Shown here: piece by piece, positions 44,813 through 53,062 of the stretch
Layout of the letters: every line of letters begins with the position of its first letter
Position numbering within the stretch: position 1 is the stretch's first letter
Assembly: GCA_030066195.1 (NCBI GenBank)
Contig: JASJCB010000041.1
Coordinates: 19,930-83,929 of the forward strand
DNA: 64,000 nucleotides
Reading direction: 5' to 3'
Source: Acidobacteriota bacterium
GTDB lineage: Bacteria > Acidobacteriota > Holophagae > Acanthopleuribacterales > Acanthopleuribacteraceae
Notes under the pieces: model-generated
Told to the model about the DNA's origin: nothing
Databases searched by the model: none
What the model saw: the letters and a program-made list of their open reading frames with translations, nothing else
Translations under genes and position numbers: made by a program

Positions 44813-47398
44813 ATGAGTTCCCCCAAAATTTTTATCGCAGATTTCGATGAAACCAGCCTGAGCTATCTTGCCGCCGTCCTCAGAACGGCGGGATTCGAGG
44901 TGCATACCGTCAATTCGGGACGCGGCGCCATGGAAGCCCTGGACGAGTTCAAACCCGATGCCTGCCTTGTGGATCCCATGATCGCCGGCGTGGACGGTTT
45001 CATGTTCTGCCGCCAGATCCGGGATAAATACCCCGACATGCCTACCGTTATTTCTACGGCGATTTACAAGGGGGACCGTTACCAGCGCGATGCCCGGACG
45101 CGTTTCGGTGTTACCGCCTACCTGGAGAAACCCTATACCGAGGAGCATCTTCTACGCGTAATGCGCGAACTGGCCGGCGAACCGGTAACCGGTTTCCAAC
45201 CGCCACCCTCGTTCATCATGGACGACGGCCCCGTATCTATGAGTGATTCTCCGCCGGTTTCCATGAACGATGATGTTCCGCTTTCCGTGAACGATGATGT
45301 TCCTGTTTCCATGAACGACGATATCCCGCTTTCCATGGGTGACAACCTGGAAGCAACCGCGCCCGAGGGGTTCAGCTTCGATGACGACCTGGAGGCGACC
45401 GTTGCCGGGGGAAGCTTTGACTTCGATACCGGTCCCGAGCCGGACCCGTCGGCGCCTGAAAGTTTCAATCTCGACCAGGTGACGGAACCGGCGAGTATCG
45501 ATTTTGAAGACGAGATTCGCCTCGATCCTGCCTTGTCGGCCCCGGAAGTCGTCGATGCCACCCTGGGTCCGGTAGAGATTACCGATAGTTTGGACGGCGT
45601 TAGCGACGACGACGGTTTCCTGGATGCCATTACCGATCTGGACTTTTCGACAAAAGACGAGCCGCCCGCTCCCGAACCCGCGTCGCCCCCGCCGCCCGTC
45701 GAGGAATTGGAGCCCGGCTTCAAACTGACCGCGAATGATATTTTCGGTTCCGTGATCAAGGAAATCGAAACCGGAAATCAGGCCTCGGAGCAGAAACCCG
45801 CACCGGTGACCGCCGACAGGGAAGAAAAAACGGTCCAAACCGAAGAGACGCCTGAGCAACCCTCCCGTGAACCCGAATGGGACACCGCACCCTCCCTGGA
45901 ACCGCCTGCCACGGTCGAGGCTACCAACCCGGACGCCACACCCGTACTGGAACCGCCTGCCGAAGAGCCGCTTTTCGATTTTGCGGATCCTATCGACGAA
46001 ACCGACCCCGATCCCATGGTCGCCGATCCACCGTCCGAGCCGGTGCCGGAACTGGCCGTCAGCAACGATTACGAGTTTCTGGAGCGCTTGGGCGAGGACG
46101 GCATGTCCGAGTATTGGAAAGCCAAGCGGTTGGGCGATAAGGGATTCGAGAAAATCGTCACGATTCGTCAAATGAATGCCGAGTTGAGCAACGACCGTAA
46201 TTTCATCCATCTGTTCACCGAGGAAGCCCGCGCCGTGGCCAATCTGAACCACCCCAACATCGCGCACATCCACGAGTTGGGTAGGATGGGTAACAACGCG
46301 TTTGTGGCGCGCGAATATATGGAAGGGCGCACCCTGGAAAGTATTTTCCGCGAGGCCGAGAAAAAACAGAGGTTGCTCCCGCCGGAAGCCGTAGCGCATT
46401 TAGGCGCCTGCCTGGCCAATGCATTGAACTACGCCCACGGGCAGAAGGGTATCGACGGCCGCCCTCTGGAACTGAGTCACGGCGATTTGGACCCGGAAAA
46501 GATATTCATTTCCAGCGAGGGCGAAATCAAGATCATCGGTTTCGGCATGAACGGGTGCATGGCGCATGCACGTGCAACCCTGGGCGTTCCCACCGGGCGC
46601 AACGAGTCCTACCTGCCGCCCGGCGAACCTTATGATGCCCGCGCCGATATCTACGCCCTGGGCGCCATTCTTTATCGCGCACTCACCGGGAGCCTGCCGG
46701 ACCGTTTCAATCCCGACGCGCCCATGAACCGGGATACCGCCATACCCATCGCCCTGTCCGAGGTGGTTGCCGCCGCATTGGGCGTTGCGGCCGATGCTCC
46801 GGCTCCCAGCGCCGCCGAGTTGGCCGAGTTGCTTCAGCATTATCTCCTGGGTCATGGTCTTGAACCGGACGACGCCGATCTTGCACGGCATATCGAGGAA
46901 ATCGGAACTTCGGCGAAGATGGAACTACCGAAAATGACCGAGCCGAAAACGGTGGAGAAACCGGTTGTTGCGAAGGAACCCGCGGCTGCCCCGCCCTCGG
47001 CGGCGCCCGCTCCTTCGCCTAAGAGGACCCCGCCGCCGGCCAGGCGTCCTGCAAAACCGGCCCCGTCTTCTTCCCGCGGTCCCCTGTTACTGGTGATCGC
47101 GGCTGTCCTTATCATAGTTCTGGTCGCCGTCTGGTTTTTCTGGTTGCGCCCCGAGAACGGCGATTCTCCCGCGCAAGACCCGCCGGCCGTGGAATCCGGA
47201 ACGCCGACACCCGCGCCCGCAACCTCCGAGCCGGCAGATCCGACTCCGCAACCGCCGTCGGAAGCCGGCGAATCCACTGAAACAGGCCCCAGCGCGACAG
47301 ATTTGGAATTGGAGCGGTTGAAAAAGGAATTGGAACAGAAGAAAAAGGACTTGGAACAGAAGAAAAAGCTCCAGGAAAACCAAAAGAAGAAAGAATGA
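44813..47398 (+). CDS. Receiver domain-pseudokinase membrane protein
   Basis: 861 aa. Residues 5-125 form a CheY-like receiver with all key residues: acidic pair D10/D12, phospho-acceptor D54 (CLVDPMIAG) and EKPYTEEHL lysine. A ~300-residue acidic, Pro-rich linker follows, starting with tandem PxSMNDD repeats. Then comes a protein-kinase fold (LGEDGMSEYWKAK) in which the VAIK lysine is Arg (VTIRQMN), HRDLKPEN is HGDLDPEK, and DFG is GFG. It therefore lacks the ATP-anchoring Lys and the metal Asp and is probably a pseudokinase. After a Pro/Ala stretch come a transmembrane segment (LLLVIAAVLIIVLVAVWFFW) and a Lys/Glu coiled coil. I chose ATG 44813 because the receiver begins there; in-frame sequence upstream is not conserved in style. 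Confidence 0.85.
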   Translation: MSSPKIFIADFDETSLSYLAAVLRTAGFEVHTVNSGRGAMEALDEFKPDACLVDPMIAGVDGFMFCRQIRDKYPDMPTVISTAIYKGDRYQRDARTRFGVTAYLEKPYTEEHLLRVMRELAGEPVTGFQPPPSFIMDDGPVSMSDSPPVSMNDDVPLSVNDDVPVSMNDDIPLSMGDNLEATAPEGFSFDDDLEATVAGGSFDFDTGPEPDPSAPESFNLDQVTEPASIDFEDEIRLDPALSAPEVVDATLGPVEITDSLDGVSDDDGFLDAITDLDFSTKDEPPAPEPASPPPPVEELEPGFKLTANDIFGSVIKEIETGNQASEQKPAPVTADREEKTVQTEETPEQPSREPEWDTAPSLEPPATVEATNPDATPVLEPPAEEPLFDFADPIDETDPDPMVADPPSEPVPELAVSNDYEFLERLGEDGMSEYWKAKRLGDKGFEKIVTIRQMNAELSNDRNFIHLFTEEARAVANLNHPNIAHIHELGRMGNNAFVAREYMEGRTLESIFREAEKKQRLLPPEAVAHLGACLANALNYAHGQKGIDGRPLELSHGDLDPEKIFISSEGEIKIIGFGMNGCMAHARATLGVPTGRNESYLPPGEPYDARADIYALGAILYRALTGSLPDRFNPDAPMNRDTAIPIALSEVVAAALGVAADAPAPSAAELAELLQHYLLGHGLEPDDADLARHIEEIGTSAKMELPKMTEPKTVEKPVVAKEPAAAPPSAAPAPSPKRTPPPARRPAKPAPSSSRGPLLLVIAAVLIIVLVAVWFFWLRPENGDSPAQDPPAVESGTPTPAPATSEPADPTPQPPSEAGESTETGPSATDLELERLKKELEQKKKDLEQKKKLQENQKKKE

Positions 47399-47405
47399 GC
47401 GGGCT

Positions 47406-49052
47406 TCAGTTCTTCAGGTGCCGGTGTAACTGCCGGGCGTAGCGTCGGTGGTCCTGCAGCAGTTTCCAGATGGTTACGGGTCGAAAACCGTTGGACACGT
47501 TTGCCCGGCCGATCTGCCAGATGTCGCGGTACATGACGAAAAGAGTTCGCCAGGCGTACCAGAGATTGTGACGGTTGTCGTACATATGCCCCGGCTCGGA
47601 GGCGCTGCCGTTCAACTCGATGATCTTGAAGGACTCGCCGGTGCGAAAGCCTTCCAGGTCGTCGGCGCGCACGTCGTAGCGGCCGATGTAGAAGCCCGGG
47701 ATGGCGTGGGAGATCTGGTCGAATCGCGATTCAAGTTCCGGGGTGACCAGATAGTTGCTGTCGGTGAACAAGGTACCCAGGCAGTGATTGCCCGTGGTGA
47801 CCAGATACAGCGAATCGCCCATGGGCAGCACCTCGTCAAGGCGCTTCCTGAACCGGTTGAGATAGATATGCATGCGGCCCATGGCCTTGGGATGACGCAG
47901 GATCAATTCTTCCAGGGTGCTTTTGCCGTCGCCCACCACCCGGGGGAATTCCTTGCCGGTCAAACCGGTGATGCGACCGCGCTCCTCCCAGGGAAAACGC
48001 CGGTAGAAGACGCCGAACTCGTAGGGCCCGGGCGCAATGGCTTGGACATGGGCGTCCAGGGGATACGCGGCCAGGTAGGCGTGCAACTCTTCGCGGTTGT
48101 TCATACGCTTGACGCCCGCGCCGCGTTGCCCCACGTCGGGTTTGATGATGACGGGAAAGCTGAGATTCTCCCGTTCCATCCAGTCTTCCACCTCGCGGAC
48201 CCGGCTGTGCACATCCTTATCGGGCCGGATCTCATGGAAGCGCGCGATGAATCGGTCCTGTTCCTTGAAAGAACGCAGGATCTCGCTTTTGGACTCGCCC
48301 ACGTAGCCGCTGTTGAGGATGCCCGGATTACTGGCCAGCGGCAGGTTCAACCTGAAATGCTTCAGGGCCTGCCAGATGTTGTATAGGACAATGGGCGCAT
48401 AGAAGACATACATGGGCCAGAATTCCCATCGCCGGAGGCGGTACAAACGCGAGCGCAGCTTGCGCCGGGACTTCCAATTGCCCAGGGCCAAAGCCAGGCG
48501 AACACCGGAGAAAAGAGCGAGGATGCCGCCGATCATGATGGGCCATTTATACTTCTCGTTGGCCTCCATCACCGCCAACATCTGATCGCCGAAAAAGTAG
48601 GAGACAAACACCAGCAGCGGTGTCCAAACGCCCACCGCCAGGCCGGAGGCCAATAGAAAATAACGCATGCGCGCCCCTACCAGCCCGGCGGCGAAGTAGG
48701 TGGGCAGCCGGGTGCCGGGCAGGAACCGGGAAATGAAGACCACGATCATGCCTCGTTTCTCGAACCAGCGGGCGCCGGCCTCTACTTTTTCCTCCGGCAG
48801 CAGGTTGCGCAGTACGGGCAACTTGAGCGCGGGTCGTCCGACCACCAGTCCGAGCACATACAGGGCGCCGTCCCCGAAGAAGATGCCCAGAAAACACCCC
48901 GCTACGGCGGTCATGGGATGAAGATATCCCTGCGAAACCATGATCCCGGCCAAAATGGTCGTCAAGTCTTCCGAGACAAGCGTCCAACTGCCGAGGATCA
49001 GGATCTTCACCAGTACGGACGCCCCGGACAACTCGGCAAGTAGCGCTTCCAA
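47406..49052 (-). CDS. DedA-family membrane domain fused to an ATP-grasp domain
   Basis: The N-terminal ~200 residues are a DedA/VTT membrane unit: EDLTTILAGIMVSQG, GCFLGIFFGDGALYVLG, SRFLPGTRLPTYFAAG, with several hydrophobic helices. The C-terminal ~300 residues look like an ATP-grasp ligase: SFPVIIKPDVGQRGAGVKRM (nucleotide lysine and glycine loop), YEFGVFYRRFPWEERGRI, and FKIIELNGSASEPGHMYD with the metal-binding E and N. DedA proteins are lipid scramblases/flippases; ATP-grasp enzymes join carboxylates to amines or thiols. A TTG at 49052 has AAGAGG six bases before it and is preferred over the TTG at 49106. The two domains are normally separate proteins. Confidence 0.85.
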   Translation of the reverse strand: MEALLAELSGASVLVKILILGSWTLVSEDLTTILAGIMVSQGYLHPMTAVAGCFLGIFFGDGALYVLGLVVGRPALKLPVLRNLLPEEKVEAGARWFEKRGMIVVFISRFLPGTRLPTYFAAGLVGARMRYFLLASGLAVGVWTPLLVFVSYFFGDQMLAVMEANEKYKWPIMIGGILALFSGVRLALALGNWKSRRKLRSRLYRLRRWEFWPMYVFYAPIVLYNIWQALKHFRLNLPLASNPGILNSGYVGESKSEILRSFKEQDRFIARFHEIRPDKDVHSRVREVEDWMERENLSFPVIIKPDVGQRGAGVKRMNNREELHAYLAAYPLDAHVQAIAPGPYEFGVFYRRFPWEERGRITGLTGKEFPRVVGDGKSTLEELILRHPKAMGRMHIYLNRFRKRLDEVLPMGDSLYLVTTGNHCLGTLFTDSNYLVTPELESRFDQISHAIPGFYIGRYDVRADDLEGFRTGESFKIIELNGSASEPGHMYDNRHNLWYAWRTLFVMYRDIWQIGRANVSNGFRPVTIWKLLQDHRRYARQLHRHLKN

Positions 49053-49185
49053 GTGGAACCTCTTCGATGGATGGATGGGGCAAGTGGATGGGTTGAAAAC
49101 AGGCAACCCGCATCGGACAAGAGCACAAACAAACGCCCGCCGTCATTCTAACCCGAAAACGGCGACAATCTGCAGCGATGATCGC

Positions 49186-49623
49186 CTAGTACCGGACGCC
49201 CTTCTTCAGGAACAGCAGATCGGATCGTCGGTATTCCGAGACGCCCTTGTGAAAGGTGCGGAAGGCTTTGGGCATCAACAGGACGAACAAGACGATCCCC
49301 AGGGAATATTGGGTGACGACCTGAATGGTTTTGGGCTCCAGCATCATCTCCAGGAACTTGATCTTTTTGCCCAACTGCCAATAACCGATGGGAATAAACA
49401 GCCAGATCCCGACCAGAAAGAGTCGAAAACTACTGGTGAGGCAATGGTAACCGATGACCACACCCCCGGTCACGCAGAAGACGCCCCAGAAATTGATGCG
49501 CGGCGGTTCATCGGGCAGGGGAACCAGACTGCGCGCGACGATGTAGGCGTAAAGGAAGAAATAAACGGCCAGGGTGAGCCGAAAGGAATCGATACGAAGC
49601 AACGGATTTTTGGATTCACTCAA
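49186..49623 (-). CDS. Small polytopic membrane protein, unknown function
   Basis: 145 aa with about four hydrophobic segments (LTLAVYFFLYAYIVA, FWGVFCVTGGVVIGYH, LFLVGIWLFIPIGYW, VVTQYSLGIVLFVLL). The TTG start has GAGGGG seven bases upstream. It is 134 bases upstream of the DedA/ATP-grasp gene on the same strand, so co-transcription is possible. I recognise no family. Confidence 0.65.
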   Translation of the reverse strand: MSESKNPLLRIDSFRLTLAVYFFLYAYIVARSLVPLPDEPPRINFWGVFCVTGGVVIGYHCLTSSFRLFLVGIWLFIPIGYWQLGKKIKFLEMMLEPKTIQVVTQYSLGIVLFVLLMPKAFRTFHKGVSEYRRSDLLFLKKGVRY

Positions 49624-49801
49624 TACAAAACCCCTCGAAGGTGAAGCTCGGCACTCATTCTACAGGCGGCGGGGGAAACGGCCAAGGCAAAATGCACGGA
49701 CGCTTATTCTGTACGCGAAACGCAACGTCCGGGTTTCCGTCAGGGCTTGGCGCGGGCCCGACCCGGAACCATTCCCGCAAAAATCCGGTCGCTTCATCGC
49801 C

Positions 49802-49870
49802 GACAAAACCGCCCGCGGCCGCCCTTTTCTCTTTCGATGAGAGCGTGACCGGTAACAGGGCGGTTTTGTC
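49802..49870 (-). terminator. Possible hairpin downstream of formate-tetrahydrofolate ligase
   Basis: A perfect 13-bp inverted repeat (GACAAAACCGCCC at 49802-49814, complement at 49858-49870) with a 43-base loop lies just after the ligase stop. Read leftward, the 3' arm ends GGGCGGTTTTG. The long loop makes this a weak terminator candidate. Confidence 0.3.
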
Positions 49871-49882
49871 CGCGCTTCTTGT

Positions 49883-51625
49883 TTAGGAGAGACCTTGAAC
49901 CTTGCCGGTTTCCAAATCGATGTCGATATTGAGGAACGCCGGTTTCGAGGGCAGGCCCGGCATGGTGGACATGGTGCCCAGCAACGGGTAGATGAACCCG
50001 GCGCCCGCGCTCAGGCGGACCTCTCGAACCGGTACCGTGAAGCCCGTCGGACGTCCCTTGAGTTTGGGGTTGTGCGAGATGCTGAGGTGGGTCTTGGCCA
50101 TGCAGATGGGCAGTTTCCCGAAACCGCTCTTCTCGTACTTGCGGATCTGCTTCTCGGCTTTTTGTTCGAAAATCACGCCGTCCGCGCCGTAAACCTCCCT
50201 GGCGATCGTCTCGATTTTTTCCTTGATGGTCGCTTCCAACGGGTACAGGAAGCGGAAGTCATGCTTTTGTTCGCAAGCTTCCACCACGGCCTCGGCCATT
50301 TGGGCGCCGCCTTCGCCGCCCTTTTCCCAGTAATCGCCCGGCACCACGCGCGCCGCGCCCGCTTCCAGGGCTTTCTTCTTGACCAGTTCAATTTCGGCGT
50401 CCGTGTCCGTGGGGAAGCGGTTGATGACCACGACCGAGGGAATACCGTACTTCTTGACCACGCTCAGGTGGTGTTCCAGGTTGCAGATGCCCTGTTCCAG
50501 CAGTTCCAGGTTCTCCTCGGTGTAGGCCCTGTTCAACGGCCGGCCCGGGGTGACCTTGGGACCGCCGCCGTGCATCTTGAGGGCGCGCACCGTGCAGACC
50601 ACCACCACGCAGTCCGGCTTCAGTTGGGAGTAGCGGCACTTGATATTGCAGAACTTCTCCATGCCGATGTCGGCCCCGAAACCCGATTCGGTCACCACGT
50701 AATCGGCCAGCTTCAAGGCGATCTTGTCGGCGATGATCGAGGAGTTGCCGTGCGCGATATTGGCAAACGGACCGGCGTGCACGAAGGCCGGTTGGCCCTC
50801 CAGGGTCTGCATCAGGTTGGGCATGATGGTGTCTTTCAGCAGCACCGCCGCGGCGCCGGCCACGCCCAGGTCTTCCACGGTAACGGGCTTGTGGTGTTTG
50901 GTGAAGGCCACGATGCAGCGGCCGATGCGTTCGCGCATATCCTTGAGATCGGTGGACAGAGCCAGGATGGCCATTAACTCGGAGGCGGCCGTGATATCGT
51001 AGCCGGCCTCGCGCGGGACGCCGTTTTCCGAGCCGCCCATACCGACGGTGATATGACGCAGGGCGCGGTCGTTGATATCCACCACCCGGTTCCAGTTGAT
51101 GGCGTAAGGGTCGATGTAGAGGGGTTTGATGCCCATCTCTTCCAGCTTGGCGTTGGGAATCTTGCTTTCGTGGTAGATGCGCGAGTCCAGGGCCGCGGCG
51201 ATCAGGTTATGCGCGATGCTGATGGCGTGCAGGTCGCCGGTCAGGTGCAGGTTGAATTCCTCCATGGGAACCACCTGGCTGTAACCGCCGCCCGCGGCGC
51301 CGCCCTTGATGCCGAAGGTGGGTCCCAGGCTGGGCTGGCGAATACAAACCATGGATTTCTTGCCGATATGGCCCAGACCTTGGGTCAGACCGATCGAGGT
51401 CACGGTTTTACCTTCGCCCAAGGGGGTCGGGGTAATGCAGGTCACGTCGATATAATAACCGTTCTTGCGGTCGGAAAGTTTGTCCAGAACGTCGAGATGG
51501 ACCTTGGCCTTGTATTTGCCGTAAATGTCTAAATCATCCTCTTCCAAGCCTATCGAACGGGCGAAATCCTGAATAGGGGTAATCTTGGCAGCTTGTGAAA
51601 TTTCGATATCACTGGGGACGGACAT
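49883..51625 (-). CDS. fhs: Formate-tetrahydrofolate ligase
   Basis: Cytoplasmic one-carbon enzyme: formate + ATP + tetrahydrofolate gives 10-formyl-tetrahydrofolate, ADP and phosphate. Visible family sequence includes the ATP loop TPTPLGEGKT, followed by GLTQGLGHIGKK, RQPSLGPTFGIKGGAAGGGY, EEFNLHLTGD and PFANIAHGNSS. The length of 580 aa is slightly above the usual ~556. The start is well set by GGAGG seven bases before the ATG. It stands alone, with no folD or other folate gene in the window. Confidence 0.97.
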   Translation of the reverse strand: MSVPSDIEISQAAKITPIQDFARSIGLEEDDLDIYGKYKAKVHLDVLDKLSDRKNGYYIDVTCITPTPLGEGKTVTSIGLTQGLGHIGKKSMVCIRQPSLGPTFGIKGGAAGGGYSQVVPMEEFNLHLTGDLHAISIAHNLIAAALDSRIYHESKIPNAKLEEMGIKPLYIDPYAINWNRVVDINDRALRHITVGMGGSENGVPREAGYDITAASELMAILALSTDLKDMRERIGRCIVAFTKHHKPVTVEDLGVAGAAAVLLKDTIMPNLMQTLEGQPAFVHAGPFANIAHGNSSIIADKIALKLADYVVTESGFGADIGMEKFCNIKCRYSQLKPDCVVVVCTVRALKMHGGGPKVTPGRPLNRAYTEENLELLEQGICNLEHHLSVVKKYGIPSVVVINRFPTDTDAEIELVKKKALEAGAARVVPGDYWEKGGEGGAQMAEAVVEACEQKHDFRFLYPLEATIKEKIETIAREVYGADGVIFEQKAEKQIRKYEKSGFGKLPICMAKTHLSISHNPKLKGRPTGFTVPVREVRLSAGAGFIYPLLGTMSTMPGLPSKPAFLNIDIDLETGKVQGLS

Positions 51626-52323
51626 AGTAGGACCTCCGGATATATTGGGTCGGGGCCGATTTCGGCCGTTAGAGAGACGCGCAAAACTAATGGGCTCTTG
51701 AACAGAGTATGCGGCCAGGCTCGGCTCAAGCAGGCGTCGGTGTTTAAGCGCATTTTAGATCAGGTAGGCGTCCAATACAAGCCCGGTGCGTGCTTGAAGG
51801 TGGGATTTAAAGTTGGAGGTAAGGTCGGCAATGAGGCGCCGGTTAAGATCTTCAACGCTTGGACCCGCCGAGGCGGACCTTCGGCATTGGACATGGGATA
51901 TTTTACCCATTGCAGACCCCCTTGTTTCATCGGCTTCGGCTCGTGTCCTCATTTCTCCCGGTTTTTCTGTCCGTTTTTATTTCACAACCTGAAGAATCGT
52001 TATTCAGCAAGGGTTTTGCTGATATATCAACTTGAGTCGGAAGTGGATGTGCAGTTTTGCATAACGGCTACTTACTCAGTAGGAAGGGTATGTGCAGCTT
52101 TGCATAACGGCTACTTACTCAGTAGGAAGGGTATGTGCAGCTTTGCATAACGGCTACTTACTCAGTAGGAAGGGTATGTGCGGGGTTGCACAACGGCTAC
52201 TTACTCAGTGGTAAGGGTATGTGCGGGGTTGCATAACGGCGACTTGCTCAGTAGGAAGGGTATGTGCGGGGTTGCATGACGGCGACCTACTGAATGGGAA
52301 GGCCCTGTCACGTCCGCGACCTG
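51626..52323. other. Gene-free intergenic region with tandem array
   Basis: About 700 bases separate the ligase gene start from cmoA. The proximal half (51626-52047) shows only the ligase ribosome site. The distal part holds a six-copy 43-bp array. An apparent frame across part of it reads through repeats and is not a gene. Confidence 0.6.
52048..52305. repeat. Six-copy tandem array, 43-bp unit
   Basis: Units start at 52048, 52091, 52134, 52177, 52220 and 52263, exactly 43 bases apart. Copies 1-3 are nearly identical (TGTGCAGCTTTGCATAACGG start); copies 4-6 drift (TGTGCGGGGTTGC) and the last is cut short. Each unit has the short inverted repeat CTACT-TACTC-AGTAG. There are no unique spacers, so this is not CRISPR. 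The unit length is not a multiple of three, which rules against a coding repeat. Confidence 0.95.
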
Positions 52324-53049
52324 TTACAGGCTCTTCATCGCGATCAGGGAAGCGAAGTTATGCCATTTGAAGAACACGCCGGCCTCGCTGAACCCGCCGC
52401 GCTGTAACAGTTCGGTGAGTTCGCTGACCTTGTAGGGCACCAACACGTTTTCCAGACGCTCGCGCTTTTGACTGATCTCCAACTCGGTGTAACCCCGGGC
52501 GCGCTTGAACCGGTAATAGGCATCGATGAACAGGCGGCTGAGATGGGTGTTTTCCTCCAACACCTTCTCCGAAAGGATCAACACGCCCCCTGGCTGTAAC
52601 CCATTGAAAATACGCTCGATCACGCGCTCGCGGTACAGGGGCCGCACGAATTGAAGGGTGTAGTTCATGATCACGACCGAGGCGTCGGTAATCTCCACCT
52701 CGCGCACATCCCCCGGCTCCAGGGTGAGTTTGACGGCGGTCTCCAACCGGTCCAAATTGGCCCGCGCCTTGTCGATCATGGCGGAAGAACTGTCGATGCC
52801 CACGATCTCGTGGATGCCGTCATAAGCCAGGGCCAGCCGCGCGGTCATGCTGCCGGTGGAGCAACCCAGATCGTAGATGCGCGTACCCTCCTGGTAGTAT
52901 TGGCCGACCAGGTCCACGATCATGGTCTGGACTTCTTCATAGAAGGGAATGGAGCGGTGGGCCATATCATCGAAAACGGCCGCCACCTTCTCGTCGAATT
53001 CAAAACCCGCCAGCTTGCTCAAAGGCTCGCGGAAGATGCGATCTTTCAA
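52324..53049 (-). CDS. cmoA: Carboxy-S-adenosyl-L-methionine synthase
   Basis: Makes carboxy-SAM from SAM and prephenate for uridine-34 modification (cmo5U) in tRNA. The 241-aa protein matches CmoA along its length: FDEKVAAVFDDMAHRSIPFY, YDLGCSTGSMTARL (SAM loop), GIDSSSAMIDKAR, MNYTLQFVRPLYRE, LILSEKV and AYYRFKRARGYTELEI. It starts at TTG with GGAGG six bases upstream. It follows the ATPase gene by 13 bases and so is probably co-transcribed with it. The partner cmoB is not in the window. Confidence 0.93.
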   Translation of the reverse strand: MKDRIFREPLSKLAGFEFDEKVAAVFDDMAHRSIPFYEEVQTMIVDLVGQYYQEGTRIYDLGCSTGSMTARLALAYDGIHEIVGIDSSSAMIDKARANLDRLETAVKLTLEPGDVREVEITDASVVIMNYTLQFVRPLYRERVIERIFNGLQPGGVLILSEKVLEENTHLSRLFIDAYYRFKRARGYTELEISQKRERLENVLVPYKVSELTELLQRGGFSEAGVFFKWHNFASLIAMKSL

Positions 53050-53062
53050 GGGCTGCCTCCAC

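Noticed and set aside
51698..52150. 150-aa rightward frame
   Set aside because: Its second half is translated tandem repeat with a unit not divisible by three; no ribosome site.
52048..52305. Possible CRISPR array
   Set aside because: The 43-bp units abut one another with no unique spacers and no cas genes are nearby.
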